From Pseudomonas sp. CFBP13508 (GTDB lineage Bacteria > Pseudomonadota > Gammaproteobacteria > Pseudomonadales > Pseudomonadaceae), in assembly GCF_005233515.1 (NCBI RefSeq), contig NZ_QFZZ01000007.1, positions 62,001-126,000 of the forward strand: a stretch of 64,000 nucleotides of DNA, read 5' to 3'. Of this stretch, positions 58,948-64,000 are shown one piece after another; the stretch's first letter is position 1, and every line of letters begins with the position of its first letter. The notes below the pieces were generated by a model, which made no database searches, was not told the origin of the DNA, and saw only the letters and a list, made by a program, of their open reading frames with translations. The position numbers and the translations under genes are program-made.

Positions 58948-58979
58948 AAAAAAACCGGCCAATCTCTGGCCGGTTTTTT
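58948..58979. terminator. Bidirectional terminator between hopJ-like and trxB
   Basis: AAAAAACCGGCCA (58949-58961) pairs with TGGCCGGTTTTTT (58967-58979) across a five-base loop; it can end both convergent transcripts. Confidence 0.93.
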
Positions 58980-58991
58980 ATGCCCGCGGTC

Positions 58992-59954
58992 TTAGAACGT
59001 GGCGTTCTGCAGGCCGTCCAGGTAGCGTTCGGTGTCGAGTGCCGCCATGCAACCGGCGCCGGCCGAGGTGATGGCCTGACGGTAAACGTGGTCAGCCACG
59101 TCACCGGCAGCGAAGATGCCTTCGACACTGGTGGCCGTCGCATTGCCTTCACGGCCGCCCTGCACGACCAGATAACCGTCCTTCAGAGTCAGCTGACCTT
59201 CGAACAGAGAAGTGTTCGGGGTGTGGCCGATGGCGATGAACACGCCGTCGACTTTGATCTCGTCGAAGCTGCCATCGTTGTTGCGCAGACGCGCGCCGGT
59301 GACGCCCATGTTGTCGCCGAGGACTTCGTCCAGGTTGGCGTTCAACTTCAGGATGATCTTGCCTTCAGCCACACGGGCGTTGAGCTTGTCGATCAGGATC
59401 TTCTCGGCGCGGAAGGTTTCGCGACGGTGGATCAGGGTCACGGTGCTGGCGATGTTGGCCAGGTACAGCGCTTCTTCGACAGCGGTGTTGCCACCGCCAA
59501 CCACGGCGACCGGCTTGTTGCGGTAGAAGAAACCGTCGCAGGTCGCGCAGGCCGACACGCCTTTGCCCATGAACGCTTCTTCCGACGGCAGGCCCAGGTA
59601 ACGGGCACTGGCACCGGTGGCGATGATCAGAGCATCACAGGTGTAAACCGCGCTGTCGCCGGTCAGAGTGTACGGCTTGGCAGCGAAGTCCACGGCGTTG
59701 ATGTGATCGAAGACGATCTCGGTCTCGAAACGCTCGGCGTGCTCGCGCATGCGCTCCATCAGCACCGGGCCGGTCAGACCGTGGACATCACCCGGCCAGT
59801 TGTCGACTTCGGTAGTGGTGGTCAGTTGACCGCCGGCCTGCATGCCGGTGATCAGCAATGGCTTGAGGTTGGCGCGGGCCGCGTAGACCGCAGCGCTGTA
59901 GCCGGCGGGGCCGGAACCGAGAATGATCACTCGCGAATGACGGACTTCAGACAT
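58992..59954 (-). CDS. trxB: Thioredoxin reductase
   Basis: A 320-residue flavoenzyme that reduces thioredoxin with NADPH. The FAD motif is GSGPAGYSAAVYAARA (about residues 13-28), the redox-active disulfide CATC lies near residues 137-140 (SACATCDGFFYRNKP), the NADPH motif is GGGNTAVEEA, and the second FAD motif is FAAGDVAD. AGGAG precedes the ATG at 59954. The frame extending to 60035 has no start context. Pseudomonas often carries two paralogues; this is the E. coli TrxB-like type. Confidence 0.96.
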   Translation of the reverse strand: MSEVRHSRVIILGSGPAGYSAAVYAARANLKPLLITGMQAGGQLTTTTEVDNWPGDVHGLTGPVLMERMREHAERFETEIVFDHINAVDFAAKPYTLTGDSAVYTCDALIIATGASARYLGLPSEEAFMGKGVSACATCDGFFYRNKPVAVVGGGNTAVEEALYLANIASTVTLIHRRETFRAEKILIDKLNARVAEGKIILKLNANLDEVLGDNMGVTGARLRNNDGSFDEIKVDGVFIAIGHTPNTSLFEGQLTLKDGYLVVQGGREGNATATSVEGIFAAGDVADHVYRQAITSAGAGCMAALDTERYLDGLQNATF

Positions 59955-60266
59955 GAATCTGCTCCTGTTGGCCGGCCATGAAAAATCTGGCGCGGACGCC
60001 GGACGGCCGGCGGAATAAAAAAGGACCGTGGACACCTTGGGGAAGGCTTGAACTCGACAGTCCTGTAAAAAGTTGGGTGCAGCGTATCGAGGGGGGCAAG
60101 ATTAAGGAAATACGGTTTAACAATCCAGCTCATAGGTGGTCTCTATGCCGAGACGCTGACGAGATAGACCTCTTTGTTACAGTGAATGTCGATTGCTCTG
60201 CCGCGCTTTCGCCGCTAGGGCAAAGCCGGTAACGTCGGCGCGTTTTCCCTTGCTTCGGAGCACCTT
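59955..60266. other. Intergenic region between trxB and cysZ
   Basis: The 312 bases between these divergent genes carry their promoters but no gene or repeat that I can support. No LexA-, Fur- or REP-like motif was seen. Confidence 0.6.
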
Positions 60267-61019
60267 ATGCCCGCCCCCGTTCTGTCCGGCCCGCAATACT
60301 TGCGCGAAGGCCTCAAACTGGTCTTGAGCCCAGGCTTGCGCCTGTTCGTGTTGCTGCCCTTGGCGATCAACCTGGTGCTGTTCGTCGGATTGATCTATCT
60401 GGCCGGCCACCAGTTCAGCCTTTGGGTCGATACGCTGATGCCGTCGTTGCCTGAATGGCTGAGTTTCCTCAGCTATATTCTGTGGCCGTTGTTCGTGGTC
60501 CTCGTGGCCTTGATGGTGTTTTTCACCTTCACCATGCTCGCCAACATCATTGCCGCACCGTTCAACGGCTTCCTTGCGGAAAAAGTCGAAGTGGTGGTGC
60601 GCGGCACCGATGATTTCCCGGCGTTCAGTTGGGGCGAACTGATCGCGATGATCCCGCGCACCCTTTCCCGGGAAATGCGCAAGCTCGGCTACTTCCTGCC
60701 GCGCGCCATCGGCCTGTTCATCCTGTCGTTCATCCCGGTGGTGAATATCGTCGCCGCGCCGTTATGGCTGCTGTTCGGCGTGTGGATGATGGCCATCCAG
60801 TACATCGACTACCCGGCGGACAACCACAAACTGGGCTGGAACGAGATGCTTGCCTGGCTGCGGCAGAAGCGCTGGCAGAGCATGAGTTTTGGCGGGATCG
60901 TCTATCTGGTGTTGCTGATTCCGGTGGTCAACATCCTGATAATGCCGGCGGCGGTAGCCGGGGCGACGTTGTTTTGGGTGCGTGAGCGTGGCGCCGAAAA
61001 TCTGGTGATCCAACACTGA
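60267..61019 (+). CDS. cysZ: CysZ-family sulfate transporter
   Basis: A 250-residue inner-membrane protein with about four long helices plus hairpins, matching CysZ, which imports sulfate for cysteine synthesis. Family landmarks are LREGLKLVLSPGLRLFVLLP at the N-terminus and TMLANIIAAPFNGFLAEKVE, and WMMAIQYIDYPADNHKLGWN. TCGGAG lies before the ATG. It stands alone, divergent from trxB, another gene of sulfur and thiol metabolism. Confidence 0.94.
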   Translation: MPAPVLSGPQYLREGLKLVLSPGLRLFVLLPLAINLVLFVGLIYLAGHQFSLWVDTLMPSLPEWLSFLSYILWPLFVVLVALMVFFTFTMLANIIAAPFNGFLAEKVEVVVRGTDDFPAFSWGELIAMIPRTLSREMRKLGYFLPRAIGLFILSFIPVVNIVAAPLWLLFGVWMMAIQYIDYPADNHKLGWNEMLAWLRQKRWQSMSFGGIVYLVLLIPVVNILIMPAAVAGATLFWVRERGAENLVIQH

Positions 61020-61083
61020 CCGCGTCACAAATCCATCATCCGACCGTAACAAGCTCGACATGGCCTCAGCCGACACTGAGGTC

Positions 61084-62259
61084 ATGACGACAGCTCTACA
61101 TATCACTCTCATCAGCGAAACCTTCCCACCGGAAATCAACGGCGTGGCCAATACCCTTGGCCGCTTGTGCGAGGGTTTGCGCGCACGTGGGCATCAGGTG
61201 GAGCTCGTGCGCCCGCGCCAGGCCATCGATCCGCAACGCAGCGAAGACGATGCACTGTTGCTGTGTCGCGGATGGCCACTACCGGGCTATCCGGGGCTGC
61301 AATGGGGCCAGTCGTCGATGCATAAACTGCTGCGCCGTTGGAAACGCCAGCGCCCGGATGTGCTGTACATCGCCACGGAAGGCCCGCTCGGGTTGTCGGC
61401 ACTGCGCGCGGCACGGAGGTTGGGGATTGCGGCAGTGAGCGGCTTCCACACCAACTTCCAGCAATACACCAGCCAGTACGGCCTCGGCCTGCTGACGCGA
61501 ATGCTCACGCATTATTTGCGCTGGTTTCACAATCGTTCGGCAATGACTCTGGTGCCGAGCGCCAGTCAGCGCCTGGAGCTGGAGCGGCGGCATTTCGAAC
61601 GGCTGGCGTTGTTGTCGCGGGGTGTGGACAGCCAGTTGTTCCATCCGAGCAAACGTCAGAGCGCGTTGCGTGAGCAATGGGGACTCTCTGATAAAGATAT
61701 CGCGGTCATCCACGTAGGAAGGCTCGCCCCCGAGAAAAATCTGGGCCTGCTCAAACGCTGCTTTGAAGGTCTGCGCGAAACTTATCCACAGCGCCATCTG
61801 AAGCTGATCGTGGTCGGAGATGGACCGCAGCGTTCGGCGCTGGAAAAAGAACTGCCGGAGGCGATCTTCTGCGGCGCGCAGCGGGGAGAAGCACTGGCGG
61901 CGCACTACGCCTCAGGGGATCTGTTCGTATTTCCCAGCCTGACCGAAACCTTCGGCAATGTGGTGCTGGAAGCCCTCGCCTCGGGGCTTGGCGTGGTGGC
62001 TTATGACCAAGCAGCGGCGGCGCAGCATATTCGCCACGGCTACAACGGCGTGTCAGCCATGCCCGGTGATGAGCAGGCGTTCTGCGAAGCGGCGGCGTGG
62101 TTGCTGGAGGAGGATGAGCGGTTGCGCTGTGTAAGGCTGAATGCGCGGCAGCATGGCAGTCGCCAGGGCTGGGCGGCAATTATCGAGCAGTTCGAGGGGT
62201 ATTTGCGTGGGGCTTGTGTGGGTGAGCTGGTGGTGCCTGGGGCGCAGACACAACCTTAG
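61084..62259 (+). CDS. GT4-family glycosyltransferase
   Basis: A 391-residue glycosyltransferase of the GT-B fold. The N-terminal half starts ISETFPPEINGVANTLGRL and contains GFHTNFQQYTSQYG; the C-terminal half has the donor-binding EX7E motif in SLTETFGNVVLEALASGLGV and the loop HVGRLAPEKNLGLL. It resembles the sugar- or lipid-glycosylating mannosyltransferases related to MgtA/PimB. TGAGG precedes the ATG at 61084, preferred over an ATG at 61060. The acceptor is unknown. The gene starts about 65 bases after cysZ and may share its transcript. Confidence 0.9.
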   Translation: MTTALHITLISETFPPEINGVANTLGRLCEGLRARGHQVELVRPRQAIDPQRSEDDALLLCRGWPLPGYPGLQWGQSSMHKLLRRWKRQRPDVLYIATEGPLGLSALRAARRLGIAAVSGFHTNFQQYTSQYGLGLLTRMLTHYLRWFHNRSAMTLVPSASQRLELERRHFERLALLSRGVDSQLFHPSKRQSALREQWGLSDKDIAVIHVGRLAPEKNLGLLKRCFEGLRETYPQRHLKLIVVGDGPQRSALEKELPEAIFCGAQRGEALAAHYASGDLFVFPSLTETFGNVVLEALASGLGVVAYDQAAAAQHIRHGYNGVSAMPGDEQAFCEAAAWLLEEDERLRCVRLNARQHGSRQGWAAIIEQFEGYLRGACVGELVVPGAQTQP

Positions 62260-62283
62260 ATTTTCGGCGACATAGAAACAGCT

Positions 62284-62367
62284 TTCGCGAGCAGGCTCGC
62301 TCCCACATGGGTACTGCATTCTTTCAGATGGAATGCGGTCGAAGGTGGGAGCGAGCCTGCTCGCGAA
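62284..62367. repeat. REP doublet after the glycosyltransferase gene
   Basis: Inverted first-family units at 62284-62307 and 62344-62367 between convergent genes. Confidence 0.88.
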
Positions 62368-62386
62368 TGGTTCGAACTGGCGCCGC

Positions 62387-63490
62387 TTAGACCAAGGTCA
62401 TCAACGCCTCACGACTAAACGGAAGAATGTCCTGCTCCCGCCCTTCACGGACTTTCTGCGCCCAGTCCGGATCGACCAGCAGCGCGCGGCCCACTGCTAC
62501 CAGGTCAAACTCTTCTTTGTTCAGACGCTCCAGCAGGTTTTCCAGGCTGGCCGGTTGCGCGACCTTGTCGGTGTTGACCATGAACTGCAGGAACTCGCCA
62601 TCCAGGCCGACGCTGCCCACGGTGATGGTCGGTTTGCCGGTCAGCTTGCGGGTCCAGCCAGCAAGGTTCAGATCCGAACCGTCGAACTCCGGCTCCCAGA
62701 AGCGTCGGGTCGAGCAGTGGAAAATGTCCACACCGGCGGCGGACAGCGGCTTAAGAAACTCGCCCAGCGCTTCGGGGGTTTGCACCAGACGCGCAGTGTA
62801 ATCCTGCTGTTTCCATTGCGAAAAACGGAAGATGATCGGGAAGCCCTCACCGACAGCCGCGCGCACTGCTTGAATCAATTCGATGGCAAAACGCGAACGA
62901 TTGGCCAGGCTGCCACCGTATTCGTCGGTGCGCTGGTTGCTGCCTTCCCAGAAGAACTGGTCGATCAGATAGCCGTGGGCGCCATGGATTTCCACACCGT
63001 CCATGCCGATGCTTTGCGCATCTTTGGCAGCCTGGGCAAATGCAGCGATCACGTCCTGGATGTCCTGCTTGGTCATGCCGTGAACCACGACCTGACCATC
63101 CTTGAGTTTTTCCGACGGACCGTAGCCCGGCACGCTGGCGTCCGGCTCGGTGCCAAGGCGACGTACGCTGCCGACATGCCACAGTTGCGGGACGATCTTG
63201 CCGCCCTCGGCGTGCACGGCGTCGACAACTTTTTTCCAGCCGGCCAGCGGCGCGTCACCGAAAAACTGCGGCACGTTTGGATAGCCATTGGACGCGATGT
63301 GGCCGACCGTGGTGCCTTCGGTGATGATCAAGCCAACCCCAGCGGCCGCGCGACGGCGATAGTACTCAATGACTTTGGAATTCGGCACGCCGCCCGGCGA
63401 GAACGAGCGGGTCATTGGCGCCATGACCACGCGGGTCGGCAGTTCGAGGGCACCGAGATGGAACGGTTTGAACAGGGCTTGAACAGGCAT
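62387..63490 (-). CDS. Old-yellow-enzyme alkene reductase (NemA/XenB-like)
   Basis: A 367-residue FMN-dependent NAD(P)H:flavin oxidoreductase of the old yellow enzyme family, which reduces activated alkenes and some nitro compounds. The FMN-binding and active-site parts are RVVMAPMTRSFSPGGVPN, GGKIVPQLWHVGSVRR and GVEIHGAHGYLIDQFFWEGS, where His-x-x-His positions bind the substrate carbonyl. The C-terminal phosphate-binding segment is DLVAVGRALLVDPDW. Length is typical. It stands alone; the natural substrate is not known. Confidence 0.93.
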   Translation of the reverse strand: MPVQALFKPFHLGALELPTRVVMAPMTRSFSPGGVPNSKVIEYYRRRAAAGVGLIITEGTTVGHIASNGYPNVPQFFGDAPLAGWKKVVDAVHAEGGKIVPQLWHVGSVRRLGTEPDASVPGYGPSEKLKDGQVVVHGMTKQDIQDVIAAFAQAAKDAQSIGMDGVEIHGAHGYLIDQFFWEGSNQRTDEYGGSLANRSRFAIELIQAVRAAVGEGFPIIFRFSQWKQQDYTARLVQTPEALGEFLKPLSAAGVDIFHCSTRRFWEPEFDGSDLNLAGWTRKLTGKPTITVGSVGLDGEFLQFMVNTDKVAQPASLENLLERLNKEEFDLVAVGRALLVDPDWAQKVREGREQDILPFSREALMTLV

Positions 63491-63599
63491 CGAGAGGCTC
63501 CATAGCGATCGATTTATGACGGCGATAATATGGAGAGCCGGAGCCTTTGAATAGCATTATTGATTTGGGTGATTAATGATTAAAAGATTGAAAAGCAAA

Positions 63600-63672
63600 G
63601 ATCGCAGCCTTCGGCAGCTCCTACAGAGGAAACACAAACCACCTGTAGGAGCTGCCGAAGGCTGCGATCTTT
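63600..63672. repeat. REP doublet, second family
   Basis: Inverted arms of the CCTTCGGCAGCTCCT family at 63600-63625 and 63643-63672, between the alkene reductase and glutathione peroxidase genes. Confidence 0.88.
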
Positions 63673-63684
63673 TGATGCTGCTTG

Positions 63685-64000
63685 TCAGCTCAGCGCTTTT
63701 TCAATCGCATGCACGATGGTCGGATCATCCGGCGCCGTGCGCGGCGAGAACCGCGCCAGCACGCGGCCGTCCTTGCCGAGCAGAAACTTTTCGAAGTTCC
63801 AGGTGATGTCACCGGGAAACTCGGCGCCCTCGCCCGCCAGCAGGCGATACAACTGATGCCGCTCGTGGCCGTTGACTTCGAGCTTGCTCGACAACGGAAA
63901 GGTCACGCCATAGTTGAGGCTGCAGAACTCCTGGATTTCTTTCTCCGAGCCTGGCTCCTGACCGGCAAACTGGTTGCACGGCAGGCCCAGCACAGCAAAG
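63685..64000 (-). CDS. Glutathione peroxidase, 3' part
   Basis: The C-terminal 104 residues of a glutathione peroxidase; the gene enters from beyond the right edge. The GPx signature LGLPCNQFAGQEPGS is followed by FCSLNYGVTFPLSSKLEVNG and the conserved ITWNFEKFLLGKDGRVLARF with its catalytic Trp and Asn. The peroxidatic cysteine lies upstream, outside the window. Such bacterial enzymes usually draw electrons from thioredoxin. A REP doublet separates it from the alkene reductase. Confidence 0.92.
   Translation of the reverse strand, partial: FAVLGLPCNQFAGQEPGSEKEIQEFCSLNYGVTFPLSSKLEVNGHERHQLYRLLAGEGAEFPGDITWNFEKFLLGKDGRVLARFSPRTAPDDPTIVHAIEKALS

Overview
The window looks like a chromosomal stretch of a fluorescent-group Pseudomonas (P. 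fluorescens/koreensis type). The signs are GC-rich coding sequence, many short palindromic repeats around the core GAGCAGGCTCGCTCCCAC, Pseudomonas-typical small families (DUF3509, DUF6124/DUF3077, DUF1302/DUF1329 pair, HopJ), an alginate-type algA, a homogentisate cluster with an IclR regulator, and FecI/FecR/TonB iron-signalling genes. No rRNA, tRNA, CRISPR array, insertion sequence or prophage tail module was seen. The assignment to genus rests on recognised protein families and repeats, not on a search.

Layout. 1-3.7 kb: 3' end of algA, a small membrane protein, an SDR enzyme and a lipoprotein with a Sel1-like stretch. 3.8-9.9 kb: an AaeXAB-like aromatic-acid efflux operon (outer-membrane factor, FUSC pump, DUF1656, HlyD adaptor) with a divergent LysR regulator. 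9.9-11.8 kb: a highly structured leader in front of a DUF6124 gene, then about 1.1 kb of repeats including a 142-bp tandem array. 11.8-15.4 kb: 2-hydroxyacid dehydrogenase, DUF2165 membrane protein, EamA exporter and divergent AraC regulator. 15.5-26.1 kb: two iron-responsive cell-surface signalling systems lying back to back around one Fur-box-like site. 26.1-33.5 kb: repeat array, HPF/RaiA-type ribosome factor, LysR regulator, L-serine dehydratase, DUF3509 protein, PsiE, SOS-type yebG with a LexA box, a leucine-dehydrogenase-like protein lacking its catalytic lysine, and a SirB1-type protein. 33.6-37.8 kb: tyrosine/homogentisate degradation (maiA, fahA, hmgA) with hmgR. 37.8-50.4 kb: accessory-looking region with a 1151-residue dermonecrotic-toxin-like protein, a MalT-type LuxR regulator, a DUF1302/DUF1329 pair, and an S-type pyocin with an overlapping candidate immunity gene. 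50.4-53.2 kb: SDR, alpha/beta hydrolase and class II aldolase genes. 53.3-58.8 kb: flavodoxin, a short LOV blue-light receptor, a PilZ/YcgR-like protein, a MerR regulator of the class II LitR kind, and pterin genes folM and folX, then DUF1244 and HopJ. 58.9-64 kb: trxB, cysZ, a glycosyltransferase, an old-yellow-enzyme reductase and a truncated glutathione peroxidase.

The most notable observations are: the structured leader at 10.12-10.29 kb, whose loop can pair perfectly with the Shine-Dalgarno sequence of the gene behind it; the lysine-to-valine change at the active site of the leucine-dehydrogenase-like protein; the LOV plus class II LitR plus pterin neighbourhood, which suggests a local light response; a pyocin with a cytotoxic domain I cannot place; a large toxin-like protein next to a MalT-type regulator; and two unrelated families of tandem repeat built from palindromic units.
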